Source: Hyaloscypha bicolor E
Lineage: Eukaryota > Ascomycota > Leotiomycetes > Helotiales > Hyaloscyphaceae
Length of the DNA: 64,000 nt
Reading direction: 5' to 3'
NCBI RefSeq assembly: GCF_002865645.1
Contig: NW_020194560.1
Location: 1,116,001 to 1,180,000, forward strand
Shown: positions 47,529 to 60,781 of the stretch, one piece after another
How the letters are laid out: the number at the start of each line of letters is the position of its first letter
Position numbering within the stretch: position 1 is the first letter of the stretch
Notes under the pieces: generated by a model
What the model was told of the DNA's origin: nothing
The model's input: only the letters and a program-made list of their open reading frames with translations
Databases searched by the model: none
Translations under genes and position numbers: made by a program

Positions 47529-50440
47529 CTTATAAAAAAGAATAATAAATAAAACTATAGACTATACTAAAGGAAACTTAGAAGAAGTACCAGGATTAAG
47601 GAAGCGCTAATATATAAAGAACTAGGGAAAAAGAATTATAGTAAAGATATATCTTAGTACTATTTAGGTAAATACTATTACGAACTAAATCTTATTAAAA
47701 ATAGTTAAGATAAGATATTATAATAATATTATAGAATCTATTAGTATTTTATATATATAACTATATTTTGGAAAGCAAAAAAGCTTTTACCTATTAATTA
47801 GGATTATATTTCTATATTAAATTCCTTATTTAAGTATCTTTTATTATTATAAATATATAACTATAAATAAAATCTTAAGACTAGAGTCTATAATTCTATA
47901 TACTATCTAATTTAGCTAATATAATATAATTACCTTTACTATAATAATTCGGAGAAGCTATAATAGATCTCCTACTAATATTAGGCTAACTAGTAATAAT
48001 AATCTCGTATACCTTACTTATATAACTAAATCCAAGAATATAAATAATTAATATAATATACCCTAGCTACTATTAATTAATAAGAGCTTATTACTAGTAG
48101 CTTTAGCTTGGTTATAGGTCCTACTTTATAGGTAAGATTATACTTGGCAGGCTTTAAGTAATTAACTCCGGACTATTAAGGCTAATAAAATAAGACCTGC
48201 TATTATATAATCCCGGGATATAATTATAAAGAAACTACTAAATATATACTATATATATTACTTATAAAAATTCCGTATCCTGCCTTTACTATCTATATCT
48301 ATAATCCTATATTATTACCCTGAATATATTTCTTTAGTATATTAGCTCTAATTACTTCCTTATTATAGTCCTAATCTATAGTCAGGTTCCTATTTATATT
48401 TCTAATAGGATTTATTCCCGTATTATAAACCTTATTATAGGTTCTTATATCCTGGTTATTAGTAGCTTTATAACCTTATATAACCTGCTTATAATAGCTC
48501 CTAATAGGTACCTTAATCTATCTTTATATTCTTGGGTATTTATTAGGTTATAAACTTTCGATTTACTAGATTTATTATCTTTCTATAATCTGTAATTAGG
48601 TATTAGTATTAAGGGCCTCTCGAGTACTTTACTATAAGAATTTCTTAGAATTCGATTCTATTCTCTATTAGTATAACTTAATATATTATTTAGGATAGTT
48701 ATTTATAGTAATATAGGAGGCTCGACTAGGTTTGCCTTTAAAGTATTATTACTTATATTATCTCGTATCTCTTTTTACTATATTCTATAGCTTCTCTTTT
48801 CGTATTATAAAGTATTATTAGAATATGCCTTTAGCTAATTTAATCTACTAAGATTAACTAATAAAGAAAGCAATTAGCTCTATAATATATTAAAGAAGGG
48901 CTTAATATTACCTTAGGATTATATCTCTTAATTCGAAAACTTCTTTATTATAGCCTGGATCTAAAGTAATTCATTATAAGAATATGAGATAATTAGAGCT
49001 TTATTAAGATTCGAGCTACTCTATTTATAATACGAAAATAATTTGCCTTTATCTAAAAGAGTTAAAGATAGTAGCAGTTTTAAAAATTCCTTATAGCCTT
49101 TAAAGTAGAGTTTAAGCTTACTAGTTCTTAGCTAGATTTTTGACTCTAGGAATTACTTATTAACTAGGTTTAACCTATCTAGTAAAAAATACAGATTATT
49201 CTAATTAAAGGAAATATATATCTGAGTTATAAGGTAATAAGTAAAGAATAAGTATTCTAGTAATATAATAACAAATGTTATTAGTATAGCTAATAGTTAG
49301 GAAAGAATAGCTTACTAAGCGAAAATTATATTAAAATTAAGCTTAGTAAAAAAGTTACTATCCGGAACTACTAACCTGTACCTAGCTAGCCATATACTAT
49401 ATACTATATATTATATAATATATATAAAGTAAAAATATGTGTTTTTAATAATTATATTTAGTTTTAGTTAATTAGGCAGGAATAAAGAATTAGTCTAGGT
49501 CTTAACTAGCTCAAACCCATATTAGTAATTAGAAACTTTTAATTATTTATAGGGCTATAATACTTATATTAGATAGGAATTCAAAAATGGCTTTGCTTTT
49601 ATCTTATACTTTACTAAATAAAATAAGGTTTACTTATTATACTTTTATTAATTAATGAGATTACTATAGATAAGAGCTATAAATAATATTATTATAATTA
49701 GCGAGTCTAATATTAAGACGGTTCCTAATACTCTAGAGAGTAGAAACTATTAAGGTAATAAAGACAGAATCTAAAATAAGGCCGCTAAGAATATAGGATT
49801 TATTAGTAAACTATATTTCTTAAATCGAGATACTAAAGACGTTTTCTATTATCTCGGATTTCATTATTATAATAATATATATAAATACTATTACTGTTTT
49901 ATATATATTAATTTAGTTATACTATAGCTAGGTAAATACTTTATTTTTTTACTTAGTAATCTGCTAGAATTTATACTACTAGGCTAGAGAATTAGTAGGG
50001 AAAGAAAGATAAAAAAGAATCTGGGAGTTAATATTCTTTTATTAATAAAAGAGGACTATAATAAGGTAGCTAGGAGATATATATATTTTACTTAAATAAA
50101 GAGAGGAGGTGGGTTTTTCCTAGTTATAGATAATTTGCAGGGAAAAATAGTAATACTAAATAGAAAGGAGCTCTCTAATAAGTAGTAATTAATTTCTTAC
50201 CGGAATATAATCGGAATTAGAGAGTATTACTTCACCTTTAAGTTTATAGTACGGATACCCGAATAGGATAAGTAGTTCCAAATAGAACTAGCTATATTCT
50301 ATAGAATTATTCTAAGTAATATAGCTCTATTAGTTATCTCGACTCCGTTCAAATAAGAGATAATAATAGGGAATTAGGTTATTAGATATATAATTATAAA
50401 AGAGTTATTTAGTTATATTTATATAATTATATATATATAT
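47529..50440. other. AT-rich, no gene recognised
   Basis: A long plus-strand sense stretch with hydrophobic character (about 48080-49100) is noticeable but not identified. Confidence 0.4.
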
Positions 50441-51200
50441 ACCGGACAAGTAGTAATAGCTAAAGAGCTATAGCAAATACCCTAGAATAAAAGTAAGATT
50501 AATAAGAAGGTTTCTATTATAAACTTACTTATAAAAATTAATTATATATATATGAATCTTTGTATTTATTAGAGCTAATAATAGTTTCAGAAATACTTAG
50601 TAATACTATTCGAACTCTATTATAAGACTATTTATAATAGAGCCAAAAAGATATATTTCTAGGAAATTAAAATATCTAATTATTTTATTAAAATAAATAG
50701 GAATATATTACTAGACTTTTAAATAATACCTGGAAACCTAGATTAAATAATATTATTAATAAATATATATTCTATTCCCTATTTTTAACTAGTATATTTT
50801 ATTTCTTAATTATATTAAAGGCATTTCTGGAAGTTTATATTATTCTTTTTATATAAGTTCTTAAAGGAATTATATTTCTTTATAAGAAAAATATTATATA
50901 TCGTAATATAAAGCCTACTAACCTTATTATAGAATCTTATAACCCTCCTTTAGCCCAAATTATTAATTTCGGATCTGCTATAATTAAAGATAGTATATTC
51001 TATAATTAACCGGAAATAATACCTTACCTAGTACCTGAATAATAAGAAGAATAGGATTATAGATATAGTATTAATTACTAGGCTTATATATTAGTTAGTC
51101 TAGATATTATTAGATATAAAAGGCTAGATAGTAAAATAAATAAAAAGAAGTTTGAAAATATTTATAGGTAGCTTAATAAGAAATCTATTAAGCCTATTAT
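50441..51200 (+). pseudogene. Eukaryotic protein kinase, RIP-destroyed
   Basis: Motifs of the kinase fold occur in order. TGQVVIAKEL at 50441-50470 is the strand-3 VAIK box with its Lys. After about 140 codons comes YRNIKPTNLII (50899-50931), the catalytic loop HRDIKPTN with CAT to TAT and GAT to AAT. Then NFGSA (50965-50979), the DFG box with D to N. Then IIPYLVPE (51016-51039), the APE box with A to V. Each change is C-to-T or G-to-A. The first motif is in another frame from the rest, so an intron or an indel lies between. Sequence around the loop (PPLAQIINFGSA) recalls fungal Ser/Thr kinases of the Chk2/FHA-associated type, but an FHA domain could not be shown. The protein continues right of the APE box to about 51200. 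Confidence 0.8.
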
Positions 51201-54200
51201 AATAAGCTATAAATCTATACTTTAATAAGTACCAGAGAACCAAATAATGGCCGACCAGGCCTTATAATATCTCTTAGCTCCATATTAAGAGAAAGATATT
51301 ATTAAGAAGTATAGTACTTCTAGCCTTAATTAAAGAGCTTAGTTAATAGCTAAAAGTAGTCTCTTGGTCTATAGTAGGCCTTTAACTAATATTAGGCTAT
51401 ATTTCTAATTCTTTTCCTGGCTACTATTCGGATATATTAGTAGAACGGGAACTATATAGAAATAGTATAGTAATTATAAATTAAATTACAAGCTCTATTA
51501 TTTACTATATTTTTAAGTTTGGTCTGTAATAAATATAGAATAATTTTTAGATAAATTGAATTATAAGTATGGAATTAACTTTATAGAACTATAATAATAT
51601 AAATTATTTCATATCTAATAATCTATAATAATAATCTTATACTAAACTAACTAGTCTTTCTAAAATACTACTTCTTTTACTTACCTTTACGGGCTTTTAA
51701 TTAGTTACTTTTTACTCTTCTATAAACCTTTTAGTTCCTATTATATATTTAATATCTAGTAAGAGAAATGGATTTTCAAAAGTCTAATTCTAGTATACTT
51801 TCCTAATTACTCTTATTTTTAAATATTATCTCGGTATATATTTGCTTTTAAAAATAATTAGTATACTAATTTCTAGTAACTTATATATAAGTATTTATAG
51901 TTCTAGTAATTATAGACCTAGTATACTTTAAATATATTAAAAACTTACTCTTGAATTTTAAAGAATTTACTTACCGGAGCTATAGAATTATAATACGAAT
52001 ACTATATATTAGTATATCGAGTCCTATTAGCAGCTATCTAATCCTGGCTAAAGATATAAATACTACTAGTTAAGTCTATAAGGCAATATTATAATATTTA
52101 TCTCTATATACCAGAAAACCCTATATACCGGAATAATTTTATAGATTATAAGTCTCAAATCTCTACTATATAAATATATAAAGTTATAATTAGTTTACTA
52201 TTATTCTTTAGCTATTTCTCTAGAAAAGTTCGGTTTTTTAATAAGAAAATATTATAGTTATATAGTAGGGATTTTATCTCCTAGTTATATAATTCTATTA
52301 TATAACTTTTAGTAATCCGGAGCTCGTTTATATCCTGACTAAAGTTAGTTAGTATATAGGCTTGGCTTTATTATATATAATACGGGGAGTTCCTTAAATT
52401 AAAGATATTATTATAAGAACTAATAATACCTTTAGTTTATTATTATATACTATTCTCTAGATTCTTTAAATAGCTAGTTAGAGTAAGTTATATATAGAAG
52501 CAGAATCTTTATTATATAATATATATAGAGAAGTTAAGTATAAATTTCTATTTTAGTAATTATTAAATACTTTAGGACAGATTATATTAGTACTATTTAG
52601 CTTATTATTATTATAATTATTATTATAATTATTATTATAGTAGCCTACCTTACTATTATTCCCGAAAATATCTTATATAAGATTATTCTATTTCTGCTAT
52701 AATAAATTTTATTTATAACTTCTGTCTAGAAAATAAGTTATTCTTATTTAAATAGTATTTAAAGATATAGTTTATATAAAGGGATATGTTTTATCTAGTC
52801 TATTATCTCTTTTAAGGTAATAGAAGTCTATTAGAGTACTATTAGTATACTTATATACCAAATATAACTACTTTATTAATAAAGAAAAATAAAAGTTTAT
52901 AGGATTTTGGTATTCGGAGATTATATTTCCCGGATTAATCTATTATATATTTGCGGATATATTAGAAGATATAGCTAATAATTCTTTAACTATTTCTTTC
53001 TTATTTTTTAATTCAAGTTAGTTAAATTTTGAAAGAGAAAAGAAAAAAACTTACTAGATAATTATAATTTATTATACTTTCCCCTCTTGTTTTTATATAT
53101 AATATATTCTATATATAACCTAATATAAAATTTTCGTCCGGGCTTTAAACTTGTATTATACTTCTATAATTACTCTCTATTATATTAGTAATAAAATATA
53201 CTTTCTAGTATATTTTTAAGACCGGGAAACCTGAGAGATCTATAAAGTTATACTATTATAAGCTCTATTTTCTTCTTATCTAAGAGCTTAGAAAATTACT
53301 AAAAAGCTTTATAATAGAGGTAAGAATATCTTATTTTAGATTTAAAAATATCTAGTATCCAGTTATATTAAATTATATCTAGGCAAAGATTATAGAAACG
53401 GAACTTCTTATTATATACCTTGGCTATAATAGACGGACCTGTCCTTAATTATAATTTACTAATATCTCTATAACTTAAAGTAATATCTCTTTTTTTAAAG
53501 TCAGCCTAATATACTTTTTAAATAATCTCTGGGAAATATTAAGGCTAGAATATATCCAGGAAGAAATTAGTAGGAATCTCTAAGTTATAATATAAGAACT
53601 ATAGAAAATCGAGAGCCTTAACCGAAAATGGCCTAAGATACTCTAGTATAATTAAAGGCAGTATTACCCGTTATAGGTTTGCCTCAATTTCCTATTTATA
53701 GTAATTCTTAACCCAGGAATATTTACTAGTATAATAAGATTCCGTATTAATTAGCCGGGATTTCGTTTTATATATGATTTTCTTTTTTTTTAAACTTATA
53801 TTTACTTTTATTCTTATAAGATAAATGGTTTTATTAGATAAGCTTTTATAAAAGAGTTCTTTAAACCGGGTTCGTATTTACTAGAAGGTTTTATTAAGAT
53901 TATAGGTACTATATTAGGTAAAGTTACTCTGCTTTTTATTAATGGCTTTAATAATAAGAATTTAAGAAGCTAGTAAAGAAATTATAGACCTTTAGTATTT
54001 GGAAGTTATATATTCTATAGCTATATAAGTAATTGAATCCGGATAAGCCAAAGAATAAACTTGAGAGTTTAATTCTTTATTAAAGTAAAGGCTAGGTATT
54101 ATATTATGAGACTAAGATCTTTTTAATTAAGTTAATCCTAAGACTAAAGTATATAGCTATATAATCTTGTAGTTTCGCTTAATAGTATTAACGGGAAAGT

Positions 54201-57200
54201 ATTATTTATAAAACTAATTATAATATATCTTATATCTATTCTGGTTAGCTAGGATTCTCTGTTTTTAGATAAACTTGATTTATAACTAGCTAAGTTATTT
54301 TATTATAAACTCAATTTACGGGAAGCTCGTTCTATTTATATATAGTTATATTAATTCCGGCTAAGAATTAAGCTTCCAGGATTTCTGGGCTTATATACTA
54401 TCCGGATTAATAATATCTTGGATTTTTCTATATTAGTTATTTATTAAAGCTAAGTAAAAGTATTTAGACGAAATAATTATAGACCCGGAGGGATTTTAAT
54501 AATTCCTTTGAATAATAAAAGAATAATCTAGCTACTTCTCTACTCAATACCTTTAGATATCTATTCTCCTTGGATTTTCTTTAATATTTAGTATCTGGGT
54601 TAACTAATTAATATATTTAGATAAAAGTACTATTATAAAATCGGTTTATATAAATATTACTACTAAATAGGAAACTTGGGAGTATATCTCTGGGCTTAAT
54701 AATAATAAGGGGCAAGTATATCTAGGCTAGTCCCGAATTACCTTAATCTAGTTTCTTAGTAAGTTTATAAGGTACTAGGAATCTTGACTTTTAGTAAGTA
54801 GTTCTATAATAAATAAATTAACTTGCTATATATTTGTATTAAGTAGAAATATAATAGTACTTCTCTTTACTTCTTTAATAGGATAAGTATTATTAGTATA
54901 GGCTATATAATTTGAAACTTCTTAGATTACGGGAGAATAGCTTGCCTGCTTTTTTATCTATATCTAGGAATGGATTTCAGAGTTTAATTCTTTATAAGAT
55001 ATAAGAAAGTTCTATTTTAGTAATAATAAATATTTTAATAAAGCAAGTCTCTTATAAGACTCAGATCTTATTAAAAGAAAGTTATATAAAAGCTCTGACT
55101 ATATTAACTCGAGAATTTAGGGAACTATTATAAAATTAGGGCTATTAGAAAGTAATCTAGTAATAGGTATTTTTTTAAGAGATATTAGTAGAAGTTTATT
55201 ATAAGACTAAGAGTCTACTTCTATTATAGATATATATTCTGGATATATAAGTCTAGCTTTCGGATATCTCGTACTTACTTAGTATTAGCTATAAGTAATA
55301 AATTAAAGAAAAAATAAAGAAAGACTAATAAAAAGACTTCCTTTTATTATACTTTATATACCTCTTCTTATATATAATATAATTATTTCTAGATAACTTA
55401 TATTCCCGTTTCTTATAATTAGATAATTATATATTATATAAAACAGATTTATTACTACCTCTAATTTGGGTTAGCTAATATTCGATATATTAGGAGGAAA
55501 TAAAATTATTTATTTTAATATTAGAAAATATTCTGCTAATAAATACTAGTAGAAGATTCTTTCTTTAGGTAATTATTAATAAAGAAAATATTTATAAGTA
55601 GATATCCGTATTATTTCCTAAAAATAAGATAGGATTATAGAATATTAAGTCTAGTATATTTCTATTATTTATAAAGATTAATTAAAATAAAACTAAAGAA
55701 TCCTAGAAAGAACCTATATATTCGTTTTTAAACTATATTCTTTCTCTTAATATCTCCTAACTTGTGTTTTACTACCTAATTATCTCGAAATATACTAATT
55801 TTATTATTTTCCTTAACTTCTTATATTCTTTCTATAATTCCTTAGCTTATTTACTACTTTTCTAAATATACTAACTTTTCCTTAATTTCTATAATTCTCT
55901 AGCTTATTTTCTGCTGCTTTTTCTTCTCGAGATATACTAACTTTATATTTTCCTTTTCTTATATTCTTTTTAAGATTAGAAGAATATAGTAAAGTAATTA
56001 GTTATTTTCTACTTCTATTATAAGAAGCTCTTTCTTTATTATAAGAAGCCTATAAACTTTATTTACTTCTATTATAATTTAATTCAGGTATAGGATATAG
56101 TTTCCTAGAAATATAAGTTCTATATAACTAGTAAAGTTATTATCGGAATTAATAACATCTTATAATACCTAAGGTTTATAAGCCTGAAATCCCTATCTCT
56201 TAAGGGCCAAACTTATAATTATTACGGTATATATATTTTATAGGCTAGAAAATAGTAATTCCTATATAAAGTTAGAGATATATAATTAAAATAATTTTAA
56301 TATATATTTATAAAATCCTTAATATAATTTACTATTCCTATATTTATATTTAAATATACTAGTATATTATTAGAGAAGGCTAACTAGTTTATATTAATAT
56401 TCTTTATATATCTATTATTTCAAGTAATATTTATAAGTAAAACTCTATAGAATAACTCCTTTATAACTTTTATAATTAATTTTACTAGTATATATAGTAA
56501 TAAAGTATTAATACTTCTCTAGAGCCAAAAGTTAATTAGAAAAAATATAGATTAAGTTATATTACTTGAGTTTATAATCTTTAATTAGAAATATATTTCG
56601 AGAATTAAAAGATATTAAATTAGTAATCGAAAATCAGATTACTATTCTATAAGTACTCGTTTAATAGGATTAATAATAAATTATAAATATATAGTTAGAA
56701 GAAACAAGTTATTATAGGATATTATATTTAATAATATCTATTATAATAAAGATTATTAAAATAGTAATACCTAAAGAAAAGATTCTAATCTCATAGTATT
56801 ATAACTTTAGGTATAGTAAATAAGTCTATTACGGACTATAATTATTATATTAAGGAAGTTTATAATATTATTTAGATACTCAAGGTACTATACTACTTAT
56901 TCTGGAATTATAGTTTTAGAAAACTCGTAATAAATCTCAAAATCAAGCTATTTAGTAATTATAAGAATTACTATTTTCTCTTATAATACTGGGATAATCT
57001 AATCTCTATTTTATAGTAGATATAACTGCCTCTATATAATAATATCTATAATTATCCGAGCTATGAATTCTGGCGAGTTATAAGGAGGCACTTTAATATT
57101 ATGCCTTTTATAGGTAACTTCCAAACAGGTATTTAGCTATTTCTCTTCTCGCTTGGATAATAAGGTAATAGTATTACTAGGGACTAGAAGTAACCTAAGG

Positions 57201-57803
57201 GTATTATAAATAGTACCGGAATTAGAGATTTAGTAGACTTTATAAACTATTTCCTCCTACTAATACTATAGGCTAGTATAGGAATACTAAGAGAGAAAGA
57301 CGCTTCTATTCTAAATAGGACTAAGTAAATTAATTATAGTTAGTTTATATAAAGAGAGAATATTAGATATATTATATAATAGAAGTAGTTTATAGTAATT
57401 ATAGTTTTATTAAAGTATTATAGGAGACGATTTTGCGGCTATTAAATAGTAGCTTATATTAGTAAATAGTTATAGGGGAAAATGCTCTACTAATAAGAAG
57501 ATCTATAGTTTATAAATTAAGGAAAAGTAATAAATAGATTAAAAACTGTCTTGTCTTATACTTGCCTTTCTTTATATATATAATTATTACTATACTTCTA
57601 TCTATTAAATCTTGTATTAATTAAAGAGGTAATAAGAATCCCTAATAATCGGGCTTGAAACTAAGACTAAAAGAGAAGATCTAAGTTATTACCCGTATTA
57701 GATAAAGTATTCCAAATAGCCAAAATATAAAGAAAGAACCTATTACTATAAATATTATAATATATACTATTAACTTGAGTAGTTTAAGTCTCGCTTAAAT
57801 TAT
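51201..57803. other. AT-rich, no gene recognised
   Basis: About 6.6 kb of mutated DNA. No motif identified. Confidence 0.45.
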
Positions 57804-57898
57804 TTAAGTATACTAAAACTATTCAAATATACTAAAACTATTTAAGTAAGCTAAAACTATTTAAGTATACTAAAACTATTTAAGCAAGCCCTAAAATA
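57804..57898. repeat. 19-bp tandem array, left (4 copies plus partial)
   Basis: TTAAGTATACTAAAACTAT at 57804, 57823, 57842 and 57861 (one or two changes each), then a partial unit. The reverse complement of this unit forms the array at 60672. Confidence 0.9.
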
Positions 57899-60671
57899 GT
57901 TCTAGTAAGCCTGGAATAGTTCTCTAAATAATGGATTATATCTAATTAGTATAAGTATCCTATAATATTAAATTAAGGGAAGTTAGAAACTAAAACTAAA
58001 GTATTAGATACTAGGGAAAGGCATTATAGTAGCCCTTAGGAATACGTAAAGCTATTTATTTAAAAATAGAGAAACAGGATTTAAGGAGAGAATAATATAA
58101 ATACTAACTAAGTAAAAAGTAAGAAGAAATAGTAAAATATCTTTTATAGAATATCTATTCTATAATTTATATAATTAAATAGTCTTAGCCTCTTTAAGCC
58201 TAATAATCTTAGATAGTAGTTCTAAAGCCATAGGTTTATATAGCTTCTATAAACTCTTTCTATTTTCTATATATATCCCGTATATTTATATTTATATTTC
58301 TTTCTTAGCTTTTTAATAAATATCTTTCCTTAAAGCTATTCTAGATTAGATATAGCTCAAATTATATTAACTAGGCTTATTATCTCAGAATTTTCGCTAA
58401 TACGATATTTGTATTATATAATATTAATATATATAAGGCTCTATAATTCTTCTATATATAAGCTACCAAGAATAGGGCTAGTTATTAGGAGCTTTGCTTT
58501 CTTAATCTTTTCCTTATTTCAATAACTACTTCTAATATAGAACCGAGATCTTTACTAATTAGGCTCAGTCCTATAAGATATAAGCAGGCCGCTACTTTTA
58601 AACTCAGGAATATATTCTCGAGTATCTTATTTTATTCGCAACTTATTAAATTAATTAGAAAAATAGGGAAGTATTATATATTCTATACCCTAGTCAAGTA
58701 ATTCGGGCTTGCTTATTTTATATCTTAGTTAAGTAATTCGGGTCTTAGAGATTATAAGAAATTCGAGAAAATAGACTAGTATCTAAATAAGAATTATACT
58801 AGTTACTATTAGTTTTAGAATATATATAAACAGGTAAATAGGGCTTACTATTATTATTTATATAAATACTATTATAATCTTTCTAGTTAAATAAAGCCGG
58901 CTTATATTAAAATTACTAATTACTTTTTTTTTTATTATATACTATTATTAATTTCTAGAGCCTAAATAATTTCCGGCCTCGTTTTATTAGTAAAAGAGTT
59001 ATAGGGTAGTATGGTTATAGAGCTATTATTATTAAAAAGGCTAAGGCGGCTTAGTAATAGCCTTAAAAAACAGAGGATTTTAATAGTTTTATTATGGCTG
59101 CCTTTATATCCTTAGTAATCTTAGTTAGCTACTAGTTACTTAATAGTAAAGTATATTAGCCTTATAAAATATTTATATTATTATAATAATATTTCTCTTA
59201 TATTCCGATCGGATATTAAAGAGAAAACCGTATTTGATTAAGCTTATAATATTTACCTATATATAATAGTATTCTATAGATAGTATATAATAATAATATA
59301 TTAATATTTTTCGTATTTTGCGGCTCTATCTACTATTATAAGAACTATTATTAAATAAGTACAATTATCTAGTTCTATACTATAGGGCCAAGTAATTAAG
59401 TAGCCCGTAGAAGTAATAAGAAAAAGCTTAAGGAAAGGCTTAATAAGGTAGTAAAGTATAATAAGAAGAATTATAACCGGCAGGTTTTATAAGAGGTATA
59501 TTCTAAATACCTTATTATTATTACCCTGAATTTTGGGCTAATTTATAGTAATATGGTTTAAATAATAAAATAACAGGTATAGAGGCCATAATAAAGAACC
59601 TATTTATAGGAAAAAGAAATAAGGATTAGACTTAAAAGAAGATACTTTAGATTTCGGGAATAGTACTATTACTAATATTTCTATTAGGGAATTATTTATA
59701 TTCGAGAATAATTCTAAAAGTAAGGAAAGCCTCGAGGTCTATAATTATCTCTAAGAATACTCGAAAATCTGCCTTATAAAGAATTCTAGAATACTAGTTA
59801 TATATATAAATATATAAACTATCTAAAATCCTCTATAAACAAACTCGAATTAGTAACCTAATTTCAAGTTATATCCAGGTCTATATTTATAATACTAAAA
59901 GCGGGAAATAAGAGGTCCTATAGAGGTTCTATTATAGATTTAATATATTTTATATAGGCTCGATCTCCTTTCTTTTACTAATAATATAGTAGCTTAGATA
60001 AAACCTCCTTTTTCTTATTATATATATAAAGTTAAGGAAGTATTTCCTCCTTAAGTTTATCTAGAAATATTAGTTATTAAAAGTTTATTAGGCAAGAAAA
60101 AAATACTATTAGATAATTTATTATAGGTATATACCTATACTAAAAAAAGGTTAAAAGAAATCTTTTCTTCTCTGGACTTCTCTATAAAATCTTGTTTTAA
60201 CTTTAGTAATAATATATCTATTTTAGTAAAAAGGCCAGTCTAAAACCTAGTATTTAGGTAAAATATAAGAAGTTTATTAAAACCTCTATATTTATAAAAT
60301 ATGTATTTAGTCTTACCGTTTTTATATAGGTTATTATAATAAGCTTGAATTACTTCCTTAATAAGGCCTTTTAGGGTCTATTTTTTAAAAGTAGCTATTT
60401 CTTTATTCTATTTTAAAGCTATTTAAAAGAAAATAATAAGTTTATATAATATAATAACTTATTAAAAGTTCTTAATCTTAGTTTCTAGATATAAATACTA
60501 CTTTACTAAAGTACTAAGAAATTCCCGGTAAAGCAAAGTTTTTATTTCTATAAGGCATTTATTTAAATTATTAAGCTAAGCCTCTAATAATAGTAGCGGC
60601 CATTCTTCTATTATACTAGGTATTATAATAGGGCTAAAAAAGAGTTATAATTATAATTAAAAGTAAATAGA

Positions 60672-60781
60672 ATAGTTCAAGTATAGTTAAATAATTTTAG
60701 TATAGTTAAATAGTTTTAGTATATTTAAATAGTTTTAGTATACTTAAACGGTTTTAGTATACCTAAATAGTTTTAATATAA
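60672..60781. repeat. 19-bp tandem array, right, inverse orientation (5 copies plus partial)
   Basis: ATAGTTTTAGTATACTTAA units at 60672, 60691, 60710, 60729 and 60748, the reverse complement of the left array. One copy keeps ACGG, a C in CpG. Confidence 0.9.

Larger units (their letters stand above)
57804..60781. mobile_element. Candidate DNA transposon of about 3 kb bounded by inverted repeat arrays
   Basis: Two arrays of one 19-bp unit in opposite orientation bracket about 2.8 kb. Inverted subterminal arrays are known from several DNA transposon groups, where they bind the transposase. The interior reads as plus-strand sense with TAA/TAG breaks over long parts (for example 59380-60250) but no DDE motif was recognised, and exact ends and a target duplication are not visible. 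Confidence 0.5.
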
